Both the position numbers and the translations under genes were made by a program. 64,000 nt of DNA. Origin: Atrina japonica. Its lineage: Eukaryota; Mollusca; Bivalvia; Pterioida; Pinnidae. How positions within the stretch are numbered: position 1 is the first letter of the stretch; each line of letters begins with the position of its first letter. The stretch lies in contig BROG01000548.1 in NCBI GenBank assembly GCA_030159075.1, positions 240,001 to 304,000 on the forward strand, in the 5' to 3' direction. The notes under the pieces are model-generated. The model ran no database searches and had not been told where the DNA came from. It saw only the letters and a list, made by a program, of their open reading frames with translations. Below, one piece after another: positions 42,690 to 53,910 of this stretch.

Positions 42690-43560
42690 ATATAAAAATC
42701 TCAGATACCAAAGTATAAATCAATAGGATGTCCAGGACATAGATACAAATCCGGTAAAAATGGACAAACACGGACCTCTGGAAACCAAGAGGTGGGATCA
42801 GGTGTCATGGAGGAGTAAGCATGTCGACCGAACCCGCCGTGAGTCCACAGTCAAGTCCAATGAAACACGTGAGGAGTGTATCCTCGTCACAATTGGTACA
42901 GACGTCTCAACAACCGCCAACGAAAAGGCAACTCAACATTTCACTTAGTGAAACAGAGTAGTCGCAAACAAGACTATTATACCGACCATAAAATTTGCGG
43001 AACGTTGACATTAAACGCGGTTTTCGATATCCCTGTGTCAATAATTTGTCAGTGAGTAGTTTGCCTCTGTATATAAAATCTTCATATGTTGTGCACGCCC
43101 TGGCATATCGGATCATTTCTTAAATATAAACTCCATATGCAGGTGACTGAGGGATATTACTACTTAAATGTGGAAAATTTACGATGGGAAAGCCGAAATC
43201 GTCGCGTTTATCGTAAACTTAGTTGCTAATTTCCCGGTGTTTAATTAAGTAAAATGTCTAAGTATGAAGCGTTGTGTACATGCCTTTAATTTCTAGTTCG
43301 CTGGGATATATCGCATTGACATATGAATGAAAATTGTCATTATTAATTGACAAAACGTCGTCGATATATCTAAATGTCAAATTAAAGGACACCGCTAACT
43401 TTTTCTTCTTTTGATTCAGCAGTTTCTGAATGAAGTCTGCTTCGTATGAATAAAGGAACAGGTCGGCCAATAAAGGAGCACAAACTCTAGTCGATTTGGT
43501 CGCTATGAAATGAATCCAAAGTGTATATTGATATATTTGCATATTTTATTTATTTGAAGA
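42690..43560 (+). mobile_element. RT-bearing interspersed repeat, best copy
   Basis: It begins with the family end TATAAAAATCTCAGATACCA (about 42690) and runs through the conserved non-coding part (GGTGGGATCAGGTGTCATGG, GAACCCGCCGTGAGTCCACA, CTCGTCACAATTGGTACAGA). From about 42907 to 43542 it becomes antisense RT coding. The element's own coding direction is therefore minus, and its 3' end is at the low-coordinate side. The 5' part of the element is absent beyond about 43560. Confidence 0.75.
42907..43542 (-). pseudogene. Reverse transcriptase with YIDD motif, broken
   Basis: Minus strand from 43542: APLLADLFLYSYEADFIQ (RT motif region), then LTFRYIDDVLSINN, which holds the YxDD catalytic pair near 43366, then YPSELEIKG. 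A frame break near 43255 is followed by RDDFGFPIVNFPHLSSNIP and SPAYGVYI (about 43200-43130), then an in-frame stop. Next comes MIRYARACTTYEDF to STFRKFYGRYN (43116 to about 42970). The N-terminal RT motifs are missing, as is any endonuclease. The catalytic aspartates are kept but at least one frameshift and one stop kill the frame. The retroelement class is not resolved; a Penelope-like or related polymerase is my best guess. Confidence 0.75.
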
Positions 43561-44104
43561 TAATTAAGAAAGTGGGAGTAGCATGTTCGATACAACATCT
43601 GTTCTTGAATTTATAACATTAATAATTTTACAAACCATTGTATATCAAAAATGCTGTGCACGACGTACTAGTCCCTGTTATCTATTTTGCGTAATGGTAT
43701 TGACTTGTTACCCACAATAAACATTTAGAGAAATCTAGTATTTATTTGAAATATATAAACTTTTTCTAAATGGCCTATACTTTAAAGTTCATTGCAAACA
43801 TTGTGTTATAGACAATTGCTCACTTTAATCTCTCAGTATTCACAAATGTTCATATTCTTAACTGAACCAACTCGGTACGAACAAGTTGATTGAATACAAT
43901 TGTATTGTTTATATATTTATAAATAAAGGGCTACAAAGTTATATAGATAATATTTGAAAACAAAATTAGAATATGAATTTGTTGATTTACTTGCCTAGTA
44001 ACGACTATTTAGAAAATCTGTAGCTGTTGATACCTTTGGGTTATGGTCGTTACTTTGGTCCAGACAAACTCGCAGTTAACGTGTCTTGTCAACAAGTGGG
44101 GCTT
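43561..44104. other. No gene seen
   Basis: AT-rich; nothing recognised. Confidence 0.45.
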
Positions 44105-44245
44105 ATTCCCCATGCCACCTGATCCCACCTTTAGGTATACCAGGGATCTGGATTTCATGAGGTCCGTGTTTGTCCAATATCACCAGATTGAACCCTGAAT
44201 ATCCTGAAGATTTATACTTTGATATCGTAGATTTTATATTGTCAA
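44105..44245 (-). repeat. RT-family terminal fragment, inverted
   Basis: Minus strand: ATCAAAGTATAAATCTTCAG, then GATATTGGACAAACACGGAC and CTAAAGGTGGGATCAGGTGG. Confidence 0.65.
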
Positions 44246-45354
44246 CTGTTTCTTTTTATTTGTATAATATGGATTTTGCTTTTGTTTACATCTTCAAACT
44301 TTGGTATCAACACAAATGGTTTCAGAACTGTCCAAGCAAGAAGAATAATTTATTTCATAATATTACAATCAAACAAACAAATTAAGAATATAGTATCAAA
44401 ATAATTTTCGACACTAAAACATTCTGCGTCGTAATTTTATTTGCAAGTCCTAAAGTGCAGCTAAATACAGACATTCAATATTTGTTGACAGTCATACTAG
44501 TTGATACCTCACTATGTATGGTTTATGTCAATATATCAACTTCTAATTTGCGATACTTGTCGGAAAATTCCTCGAATTGAAATTGGTCAGAAAACGACAT
44601 CATAAATTCAGTGGGGTTTTTTTATTTATTTTTTTGTTCTTTTTTTTGGAGGGGGGGGGGTATTTTGTTCTCACGTTTCATTAGTCACTCTTACCAAAAA
44701 CGTTTTCAAAACAAAGGTTAAGGAGACTTCATTGGTCAAATTATTCCTGGAACTGCTAATGTTCCAAATATTGGACTTCATTATGAAACTCAATTTGCAG
44801 GGAAGATGTTATTCTTCTTCTGAGATCCAATAGAATATCGATGAATGCGTTTCCCGCATTTGTAAAACAGCTGATATCGTTTTAAGGCGTTGCCTTAGTT
44901 CATACAATGAAAAGCCAATGTCTTTCAGTTTTTGTAACAAACAAACTTGGCGAAGGATCAGATTTTTTTTTCCAAACTTTAAGATACGACTCAGTGTTGG
45001 GAATCGCTGGTGATTCAAATGTTCTACCCCTAATATACCTTCTACAGACCTAATAGACACTTTCGCTACATAGCAGCAGAGTCAGTGTATTAGAAGTAGA
45101 GCTCGGTGTATTTGGAGTTACGGAGTACATTCTAATGAATTTCGTATAATTATGTTAATGATCCGTATTCTTTGTTCTTCAGATGACCTTATATAGAAAG
45201 GCATTTTTCAAAAAAAAATACTTACAAACACACAAACAGATAAAAAAAATCTATATGCAAAATAGTATAGCGAATGATATAATATTGAGTAAGGCCTGAA
45301 AGAATAAGTTCTTTTACATGTACAAACACATAAGCAGAGTAATTTGAAGTGAAA
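44246..45354. other. 3' side of the macrodomain gene; no clear feature
   Basis: This lies downstream of the gene's stop. I see no AATAAA on the minus strand within about 150 bp of the stop, so the poly(A) site is not placed. A minus-strand frame at 44809-45060 has a helix-like, Leu/Lys-rich stretch but no splice support. Confidence 0.4.
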
Positions 45355-45534
45355 TTATTCATTTTCAATCACGACATCAGGCTTTGGAATTCTGTTTCTT
45401 AGACATTCCATTGCAAGTGACTCTTTCTCCTCACTTTGTGACGTAACTACCAGTGCCCCGGATTGAATGCAACCATGATTTAGCTCTACAAATGAATCAG
45501 AAACCCTTCGAGTGCTGTTTTCTGATGTAAATGC
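45355..45534 (-). CDS. Macrodomain gene, terminal coding exon
   Basis: The acceptor TTGTTTCTTTTCAAG opens a 180-bp exon coding 59 residues (AFTSENSTRRVSDSFVELNH to PKPDVVIENE) and a TAA stop at 45355-45357. It has no recognised domain and is hydrophilic, so it is a C-terminal tail. The gene model therefore ends without a catalytic domain unless alternative splicing skips this exon. Confidence 0.7.
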   Translation of the reverse strand, partial: AFTSENSTRRVSDSFVELNHGCIQSGALVVTSQSEEKESLAMECLRNRIPKPDVVIENE

Positions 45535-45776
45535 CTTGAAAAGAAACAAAATAATCATAATTTCGCAAATATTTTAAATATCAATATCATATTGATAAGT
45601 GGAAGTTTTATAAATGTAGGTACTGCTGTTTCTAGTTAAGTTTTAATATATATAATCCAATCTCGCTTATTTAACTATCTGGGGTTGTACAATTTTGCAG
45701 TGGTGGCGAAATTTTAAGGGAAGAGAAACCCGTTTATAGGTTTTCCTGAAGAAAAATCAAATTCATATTTTGTCAC

Positions 45777-45853
<77 letters not shown>

Positions 45854-48800
45854 TACGTCCCTATGCATATGTGACGTTTCACAATTTTGCTCTGTGCTAT
45901 GGGTTACTACCAATGCAGTGAGTGTTCGTAAATTAACCAGGTATACCCTGATATTGGACCTCTGTATCCAAAATGTGACTTGTACTATGAAATAACGCCA
46001 ATGATTTAAGGTTCATAGACCTAACACACCTGTTGTGACACGGGACAGTGACATTCCGTTCAGATGGCATACACGTTGTTGCGTTTCAGTTTGCGAAGTA
46101 AAGCACTTACTAATTAGATCAAGGCAATTACTATATTATGAGTTGATAGGAGACAAATTGTACTGTCGAGATGATGGTTCATATATTGTAATGTTGAAAA
46201 CGCATTACATTACACACCTCTTTTACTGCTTCTGTTGCTGCTTGAAGTATCACTACTTTAATTTCTTTAACACAGCAGTCAGCATTACCTTTACTGAAGT
46301 TGAGTATCGCGTCATATGTAGCTTTAGCTGCTAATTTCGGTGGGTAGGATAACGTACCAGTACCCAATGCTGGTATTGCTATACAAGTTCTTTGACGGTC
46401 TCTGGCTGTGACTAAGCATTTTGTTACTAAGGTGTTCACAGTCTGTAAAAAAGAAAATAATATAATTCCCAATTAGAACGATAAATGTTTTAACTAATCC
46501 ATTACAGTAAGGCATAAGTTTCTGTTCATCAACTGAGTATGTATTCTCTCCCTTTGTTGCGCCATAATAAAACCTTCAGAAGTACAGTATAACCCCACCT
46601 AAAGACAACCTCACTTAGGAGACCAAAATTTATTTAGACATTAAATAAGCATGTCTGCCCCTCACTTAACAAACTACCTCGGTATTCTGGCCACCTGCAG
46701 TTAGTAAGATAGCGAGGTTCAACTGTATATCATTTCTCAGTGCAAAGGCTCCATATAAAATTGATCTTGGACTTTTTAAAACCACTTACTTCAATGGCAC
46801 TGTTTCGGGTTCGTAAGTAATCCGTAGTGGTTCTCGATTTTTTCATGCGCCGCTTCTCGTTTGTATTGATATAGCAATGTCTTGTTCCTGTGCCTTCGCG
46901 GTGATGAAGATATAAAATGTTGACAGACAACATTTCCGAGTGTGGAAAGTGTCAGATATTGGTGTCTGTTGGAGTTAATTCATGTGTGATAACTGGTAAC
47001 AGAGTTTAATTTACAAGTCATTGACTCGCATGGCGATTATGATGACATAAATACGCAAAAACAATAAGTTATATCTGAAAGTCAGATGATTGTTTTGAAT
47101 CATATTTGCCAATAACCAGTTGATATAAATGTCTGTACAATTTAGCAAACGTGAAAAATTCTGACATTTTGATTTATTTAAGAAATAAAGCATCTGCTCT
47201 GATATCTAATATATGTAAATAGGAACAAAACATATAGAATAATTACGGATCAATAACGAACCCGAAACAGTGGTGTTAGAATATCTTGTGCGTATTCCCA
47301 TTGTCAACTTTACAATATTTGTCAATCTACGGTACTCGCCAAAACACTGTCCATAACTCTATGATGACATAACTATGTTATATAATATTTACATGTATTA
47401 CCTTATAAACAGTCTCATTGTTGGTAGAACTTTCTAGGTAAACGTTGTACACTTCAACGCATTTTAACAGGTGTTCCTTCCCTGCAATAACGACTTCTCC
47501 TGGACGTATTCCATCCGGGTTCTCACTTAATAATTTTTCTTGAAATTTGTTTCCACCTTTCTCAAAAACTGCTTGACAAACAGAGTATGGGTTCCCAACA
47601 TTCAAATACAAGTTTCTTCCCACCGAATTCACAATGACGTCGGTCTGCAATGCAAGTTCAAAAAGTGCTTAATTTAATATAAAATTTATATCAAGTTTCT
47701 AAAAGTTTTACTGACAACAACAGTTTCGTCATCGGCATTTATAATTATCAGTGCTATTATTTTCATGTTCGTTACTGTTTAAATGCCGATATCATACTTC
47801 AATCAAGATTTAACATTTTTAAGATATTGTAAAAATCGACATATCAAACACTGAACACGGTGGGTAGCTACAACACTGAAGTTTATCGTTTCTAGATCGT
47901 TTTGCGATGACCAAATAATTTGAATGGAGCTATCCTTTTTATAAGAAAAAATGAAACTACACTTCTTGACTATTTTAAAAGTCCGTTTTTCTCCTCCATG
48001 ACACCGGATCCCACCTCTGGATTTCCAGTGATCCGTGTTAGTCCAATATTCACCAGATTTGTACATGTATAATGGACAACCTGAAGATTTATACTTTGGT
48101 AACTGAGATTTTTATATATCATTACATTTTATTTTAAAACATTCAAAAGAAAATTAAAACTCACGTAGATTATCACTGTTTTGTCCAAACACACGAAACA
48201 TTTGTTTTTAAATTTTTTCTTTTTCTTTATTATTAATTTCAATTTTTCACAAATAGAAAATCTCAGAGACCAAAGTATAAATCTACAGGATGTCCAGGAT
48301 ACATATACAAGTCTGGTGATATTAGACTAACATGGATTTGTTTATTTGTTTATTGTTGTTTAACGTCCCATTCAAGAATCTTTCATTCATATGGAGACTT
48401 CACCAAATGCCGATGAAGAGCTTCAAATTTTGGCCTATGCTCTGCACTTACGGCCATCGAGCAGTGAGGGTTCTTTAACGTGCCGACACCTACTGCGACA
48501 CGGGACCTCGAGTTTTACTGTTTCATCCGAAGGACAGGAAACCAACCTGGACTCGAACTCACGATCTCACGATCAAGAGTCGAACGCGCTACCGACTGAG
48601 CCAGGCCGGCTCAGACAAACACGGACCTCTGGAAATTGAGAGATGGGATCAGGTGTCGTTGAGGAGTAAGCATTCTGTGTTGACCGGTCACATCCGGCGT
48701 AAGTCCACAATCAAACGATGTAGAAATCATCACAATAGGTACAGACAACTCAATAACCGCTATCGAACAGGTAACTCAACATTTCATGTAGCGAAACGGA

Positions 48801-51800
48801 GTAATTGCAAACAAGGATATTATAACGACTGTTTCATTTGCGGAATGAATAAATATAGGCTAAAACGTGTCTGATGAAATAAACTGAATTTTTTTAGCAT
48901 AGTTGAAGTTTGTATACTGACACATGTATTGTTTTATTGCATTGTTAATTGTCAGTTTTTGTATGGTCCACATCTCAGGAATGTTAGATGGTATACCTGA
49001 ACACGATCATACACAGTGGCTCTCTTTCGCCAATCAGATCTAAAACTCACTGATGACATTTTCACCGAACTTGACCTTTGCAGTGACCTCGAGAGATTTC
49101 CATGCCACATTTGAGACGGGTGTTGCATGCTAACATAGGGAATCTGAATGCTTCCTGACACCTGGTCCCATTTGGGAATCGCAATTGCATTTCATGTTGA
49201 GACAAATTGTATATCAATTTATCATATTCTAATGGACTTGGAGTTTTGATTATCCACTGGTATTTTGTTTAACAAATACGAATTTCAAATTCGCGGTATG
49301 AGTTTTTGTTTATCATAATATATACAACAGTGACAAATGTGAGTACAATTTTATTTTGCTCCGCATACTTCATATAAAACCACATTTTTTTCAAAAACTA
49401 TTACAAAGTCATTTCCTTTTTAATTAAATAAAATTTACACAATTAACTTTTAATGTTTTGAAATTTGTCTGTATTTGTTTTGATAAAAATATGCATTGTT
49501 TTATTTTAAGTACATACGAGGTTTGCAGGACACAAAATTTTAATGTCTCTTGTCAATATGCGTAAATAGGGGTAATGACCTGCAGATTATAATTTCTTTT
49601 AATACTCTGAACATTATGAGCTATTACACAATGAAACTTAAATATGTGTAGTTTTTTGGTATAAGATGTACCCAAATTGATTTAGAAATGACATAAATTT
49701 GCTGATTTATATGAAATACATAGGGAAAACTAAAAATTATAATCATTTTGTCACTTTACTGCATAAGCACAGTCTAAAAGTAAAACCCCACAATCAGGTA
49801 TATATTTCAAGTTTAAAACAAGATGTGTTTGTGAACACAGATGCCCAGATACATTTTGACCCCATCCCACCCCCAGGGACATGTGTTGTCGGTGAAGTGT
49901 GAGCAACCCTTTGATGAACTTACAGTTTAAGTTTGATTACTGTATCACAATCTAAACTTGAAATATTGCACTTAATATGTAACCACTTGGAATTACAGAC
50001 AAACACAAACATACACACAGACAGACAAACAGACGGACGATCCAAACACTACATGCCACCGGCGGACCTTTCAGTCCGGGGGCATAAAAATTGAAAATGT
50101 TTTTGATTCGCTTACATTTTGGTCAGTAATATTTCCAAACTCCAGTGAGATACCTGTAACGTTCTTCACAGCAAAAAGGCATTCACACTGTGCACCAGTT
50201 TCTTCCAAAGTTTTTCGTCCCTCGGCGGATTTTAGATAATTTGTCACACGTTCTGAACCAATCCCAAATGTTTTCGTCCTTACTTTGACACTTAAAACGT
50301 CCAGGTTTGCCTGCACGATGTCTATACCTTCCTGTGTACCCGAGCATGTATACCCCGCATCTGTTTCGCTAATTTTCACGAAGTTAGTTTTGCTTTCCCG
50401 TTCAATGTCATGTAGATAATTTGAGTTCACGAAGGCAATTGCACGTCTGGTGTCTGGTGAACATTTTAATGTCGTCTGTTTAATTACGTTACGATCCCTG
50501 AAGTTATGTATTTTCTCTTTCAGATTTTGAAATATATCGCAGGTCCCTGTAATTATAAGTCGTTGTTCGTCGTTACTCATGGATAAATGATACTTGTCTT
50601 TGTAATTGATGGACAATAATCTCTGGAAATGTTTCCATTTCTCTGATTTGAACAGAGTACTTGCCTCATAGTCATTTAGTTCTATATCCTCTTCTTGTAG
50701 AAAACCTACAATGTCTTTCTCTCCCTGTTTATTATTTAAACCTTTTCTCATCATAACAGTAAGAGTTCTGTCATCAAGCGACCAATCCCATTTGCCTTTC
50801 ATTTGACGTCTGTAGAAGGAAAGTCCTTTTTTCTTTGAAAGAATTACGGTCTTTGCATGGCTCAATTCAAACTTAAATAGAGTCCATTCATTTTTCATCT
50901 TAATGATTTCCAGTCGAATTGTTCGAACGTCCTCTGGCATCCCTTTCAAAAAAATTGCGTCATCATATCTAAATATCAGACCGGGTGCCAACTTTTCTAC
51001 ACGTCTGCGGAATTTCGTCACTTCAAGTATTGTTTTCAATGTATCATCCATGCTCATTTTTTGCTCCATAATCGAGGACTCTAGAATAGGTTTCAAAATT
51101 TCCTCGTGAAACTTCCCAACATCTTCTTTGTTCCCCACGACAAAAACATCTTTTTCTTTCTCAAAATATAAGGAAATGTCCCACTTTGCCTGGTAGGCAT
51201 ATTTGTACAATTTATCCATCACAAAATTATATTTGTCCTCTCCAATATTTTCAGACTGAACAATGAAATTTTCTTGGCAATATTTCTTAATGACCCCACA
51301 GATATCTGCTTTCCACTTCATTATGTCGTTTGATAACACGTCATCCGATCGTATAAGTATTGCCGTAAAGTCGGTGGGCACTCTTTGTAGCGATGTGTTT
51401 TTCTCCGTCAGTATTTGAAGAAAATCTGACTCAACATTTTTATTCAAGATGCATAACAAATGGCCCATCATTTTTTCATCCAAATCTCGACTTTTAATTG
51501 GCTCTTTTGGTGTTGATTCAGTAACTTGACTGTCTCCACATTTCCACTCCCATTGGATACTTGTGGGATACGGAATATATCGTTCCTTGAAATTTGGTGT
51601 GATACTTATGCTGGTGTTGGCAGTTGAGTCTGACATCGACGATGCCACTTCTGTGAAGTCATCGTCCATGCCTACCCAAAATAATGCTTTAAAAGTAAAA
51701 GCCACGATAATTGCAAATCAAAATACGCATTTTCCAATACGATTACAAACAAGAAAAATAATATTAATGATGTTAAAAAAGAACAGTGATGGTTCGAGTG

Positions 51801-53306
51801 TCATTGGATGCTAAGCTGATTTTGTGAGAATGTTTGTCAGTTTACTTATGGGAGGCCGGTGGTATCTTTCCGGGTACATTGAAACCGGGTTATGCTCTAC
51901 ACCATTACTGATAAAACTGTTGAATATGGCATAAAACACAAAAAAAAATACAAAGAAGAAAATATAAATATCAATTGTGTAACTCTGTTATCTAGACAGA
52001 TTAATAGAATCTAGCACCACTTTGAGTTCCAGATAGGAAAATATCAGTCGAGGGTGGGATGGATAAATAGACCCAGCCGTGGTGTCAGCCAGGGTTTGTA
52101 TATTGGTTCATACCACCTGAGACTGATATTTTTCTATCTGGAACTCAAATGTGGTGCTTGATTATTTTTCTCGCACATGGAAAGCTTAAAATTCTGTTTA
52201 CATACAAGTGAAAATCAGTTAAGTAACCGCGTCACTCACCTTATTTCTATCCACCGTCCGCAAATAAATATAAACCCACATTATAAACAAATATATGTAT
52301 TTCCTTTCAAACAAATTTGGTAAGATTTATGTGTAACTGATAACGAGTTTTAAGTATGTAAACTATCAACACGATGATCTCCATGACCCCCCATGATTAC
52401 AAACAATGTAGATGACGTGTGTATGGATACAAAGAGTTCTGGATCAGCTGTTCCGTTAGAAATTTGCAGTACTGATAAAAATGAGATCCGTCTATCCCAG
52501 GTGCGAGAAACATATATCATGGAGGTTATTATATAAATCATTTTATTTTATTTTAAAATGCCGAAAGACGGAAAGTATCTAAGTTAAATATAGTATTTTA
52601 CATTTAACGGATTTAACTATGCAAATGATTTTCTGTAAATGTCTGATACAGTGATGCACTTTGGGAAGATGGGGAGCATCCATTTGATTTATAACTTTCT
52701 GGTTCCGTGCAAAAAGTGCAACCCCAACAACTTAATAGAACCTTTTGTTACAGTTTCTGGTTCAATGTGAAAAGTGCAATCCCATCAACTTAGAACTTTT
52801 AGTTACATTTTGTGTTTTTTTTTCCTGAAGTCATCATATGAAACATTTACGGCACCTCTTAGAATATTTCTCAAGGCAGGGCCCACACAATAAAACATGA
52901 GAATTTACTCAAATCTGAAAATATTCTTGATTGGACCTGCATTAGCCAATCAGATTTCAGTCTCAAGTAATTATTTTAAAAACTTAAAAGTATTATGGTG
53001 CTGGTTCCAAATGTTAATCCGCCTGCAGTTTTACCTACTTTTCAGTTTGTTTGTTTTATTTTTTTTTTCTCGCAATACATTTATCTAAAATGATTTCTTA
53101 TTCCGACAGTGACAAAACCGACATTGCAAAATCATTTGCAACTTTGTGTGAACATACTACAGGTTGATCATTAAGGTCTGAAAATGTAAGGGTATCACAA
53201 TTGTTATTGATGCAAATCAAAATATTTGATCGATGCAACGTTTTAACAAATGAATGCTGTAAATCTTACCGCTGGATCTGAGACTGTCGTTAAAGTTGTC
53301 ATTCAT
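45355..53306 (-). CDS. PARP14-like KH/macrodomain protein without ART domain (5 coding exons)
   Basis: Exons, minus strand: 53306-53270, 51671-50116, 47644-47402, 46442-46218 and 45534-45355. All introns are GT-AG and the phases agree (1 nt plus 2 nt at the first junction, phase 0 afterwards), giving about 746 residues. Residues 1-35 are acidic/Ser-rich. Residues 160-480 hold about four repeats in which a beta-like strand leads to a Gly-x(3-4)-turn and a helix (VVGNKEDVGKFHEEI, LKGMPEDVRTIRLEI, ITGTCDIFQNLKEKI, CSGTQEGIDIVQANL), as in the KH-like domains of PARP14-type proteins. Residues 525-680 form one macrodomain with TDVIVNSV and the phosphate loop ALGTGT. No WWE or ADP-ribosyltransferase domain follows before the stop. 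The macrodomain should bind ADP-ribose; its first loop (GRNLYLNVGN) lacks the GGG of hydrolases, so reading is likelier than removing the mark. Host-defence roles are known for vertebrate relatives; here that is inference. Confidence 0.8.
45778..45850. repeat. (AT)n microsatellite in the last intron
   Basis: About 36 AT units inside the intron between the last two macrodomain-gene exons. Confidence 0.97.
46218..46442 (-). CDS. Macrodomain gene, exon encoding the macrodomain C-half
   Basis: A 225-bp, phase-0 exon with a strong acceptor (TTTTTTACAG) and donor GTGTGT. It encodes CIAIPALGTGTLSYPPKLAA, the diphosphate-binding loop and following helix, then CVKEIKVVILQ, the last core strand. It joins in frame to the terminal exon. 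Confidence 0.85.
46580..46725. repeat. MITE-like ACCTCACTTA repeat in an intron
   Basis: ACAGTATAACCCCACCTAAA at the left and GATAGCGAGGTTCAACTGTA at the right form imperfect terminal inverted repeats. The interior (GACAACCTCACTTAGGAGAC, CTCACTTAACAAACTACCTC) repeats the same motif. Related copies lie at 38705-38825 and 59270-59430. Confidence 0.65.
47402..47644 (-). CDS. Macrodomain gene, exon encoding the macrodomain N-half
   Basis: A 243-bp, phase-0 exon between acceptor TTGCATTGCAG and donor GTAATA. It encodes TDVIVNSVGRNLYLN, AVFEKGGNKFQEKLL and GIRPGEVVIAGKEHLLKCVE. The Asn of DVIVNS corresponds to the conserved ADP-ribose-contacting Asn. The usual GGG after it is replaced by VGNPYS. 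Confidence 0.85.
47995..48120 (-). repeat. RT-family terminal fragment, inverted, intronic
   Basis: Minus strand: ATAAAAATCTCAGTTACCAA, then ACAAATCTGGTGAATATTGG and GGTGGGATCCGGTGTCATGG. It faces the plus-strand copy starting at 48250, forming a spaced inverted pair in intron 2 of the macrodomain gene. Confidence 0.7.
48250..48850 (+). repeat. RT-family fragment interrupted by a SINE, intronic
   Basis: The left part, AAAATCTCAGAGACCAAAGT to AGACTAACATGGA (48257-48335), resumes after the SINE with AGACAAACACGGACCTCTGG (48613) and continues through GGTCACATCCGGCGTAAGTC to GCGGAATG near 48850. RT coding is not reached. Confidence 0.75.
48336..48612 (-). mobile_element. tRNA-derived SINE (family A), reverse
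   Basis: Read on the minus strand: head GAGCCGGCCTGGCTCAGTCG, box B GAGTTCGAGTCC, body CGTGTCGCAGTAGGTGTCGG and GTTAAAGAACCCTCACTGCT, tail GTTTAACAACAATAAACAAA. Flanks AGACTAACATGGA and AGACAAACACGGA are an imperfect 13-bp target-site duplication (two differences), so this copy is older than the one at 27.8 kb. Confidence 0.85.
49140..49260 (-). repeat. GCGAATCCCAAATGG-family fragment, intronic
   Basis: Minus strand: GCAATTGCGATTCCCAAATG, then GGACCAGGTGTCAGG. It matches the repeats at 6655-6790 and about 17385-17500. Confidence 0.55.
50116..51671 (-). CDS. Macrodomain gene, large exon with KH-like repeats
   Basis: A 1556-bp exon between acceptor TTTTGGGTAG and donor GTAAGC. It encodes 518 residues without a stop: an acidic start (MDDDFTEVASSMSDS), then four KH-like repeat units and the first macrodomain strand (LEFGNITDQN). 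A single long exon carrying repeated KH-like units resembles the layout of PARP14-type genes. Upstream in-frame codons (MAFTFKALFWVG) belong to the intron. Confidence 0.85.
52010..52163. mobile_element. Hairpin MITE in intron 1
   Basis: Terminal inverted repeats of about 40 bp run from 52011 (TCTAGCACCACTTTGAGTTC, CAGATAGGAAAATATCAGTC) to 52121-52163 (GACTGATATTTTTCTATCTG, GAACTCAAATGTGGTGCTTG). The loop is about 70 bp. The arms differ by a handful of bases. There is no coding capacity. Confidence 0.85.
52164..53269. other. Remainder of intron 1; no gene seen
   Basis: Contains a pair of short inverted segments (TTTCTCGCACATGG near 52167 and CCAGGTGCGAGAAA near 52498). They may be the ends of another small non-autonomous element of about 350 bp. 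Confidence 0.4.
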
Positions 53307-53321
53307 TTTCAATTTTGATAA
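53270..53321 (-). CDS. Macrodomain gene, first confident coding exon
   Basis: A weak acceptor (CTCGTACAG before 53321) opens an exon read LSKLKMNDNFNDSLRSS plus one nucleotide; the donor is GTAAGA at 53269. The Met codon at 53304-53306 is my chosen start. The frame is also open upstream of it to the acceptor, so a further upstream coding exon is possible. The split Gly codon joins exactly to GC at 51671. Confidence 0.65.
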
Positions 53322-53759
53322 CTGTACGAGTTCTAGGTAACGATGTCGGCAAACAATTGAGATCAACACATACCAAACGTAGTTACCAGTATTGGATTTA
53401 AAAAAGTCTAGAAAACAAATATTGGAATAAGTGTCATACAAGTAATTCAAATAAAAAAATATATGGTATATAACAAAATAACACAAGGATTGGATAGCGT
53501 CTGCATATTTAGATGTTGTAGATATCATAATATTTATGTTTTCCTTGTCAAAACAATTTTGTATCAATCATTTCCAGAAAAAAATCGTTTTAGTTGCATT
53601 CTACTATTAACCATAATACCATCAAAATTGTGTCATCGCCATCAATAGTATATGTAATTATGAATTTTGGTTAAATAATACATTCCATATAATTTAATGA
53701 ATATGTCAAATACATTTACAGCCAACACAATATACACCTAGAATTTATTATTACAAAGA

Positions 53760-53910
53760 GGAGGCACCCATGGTCAAGTGATATGAGCATTGCTCTTCTC
53801 TTATTCTCTCATTGTTAGCTCATCCAACCCTGAAAAACAAGGAACTCTTCTATAAATCTGAATTTGGCCAGTCCAAATGTGTCTTTATAGGTAAGTAGTT
53901 AATCGGATCG
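53760..53910. repeat. SINE-like fragment
   Basis: A tRNA-like head remnant (GGAGGCACCCATGGTCAAGT) is followed by an inverted AAGACACATTTGGAC-type segment (53845-53900). The body is related to 25875, 32536 and 33088. Confidence 0.5.

Noticed and set aside
44809..45060. Minus-strand 83-codon frame downstream of the macrodomain gene
   Set aside because: Leu/Lys-rich and helix-like, faintly reminiscent of a transposon HTH region, but without a motif I can defend or splice signals.
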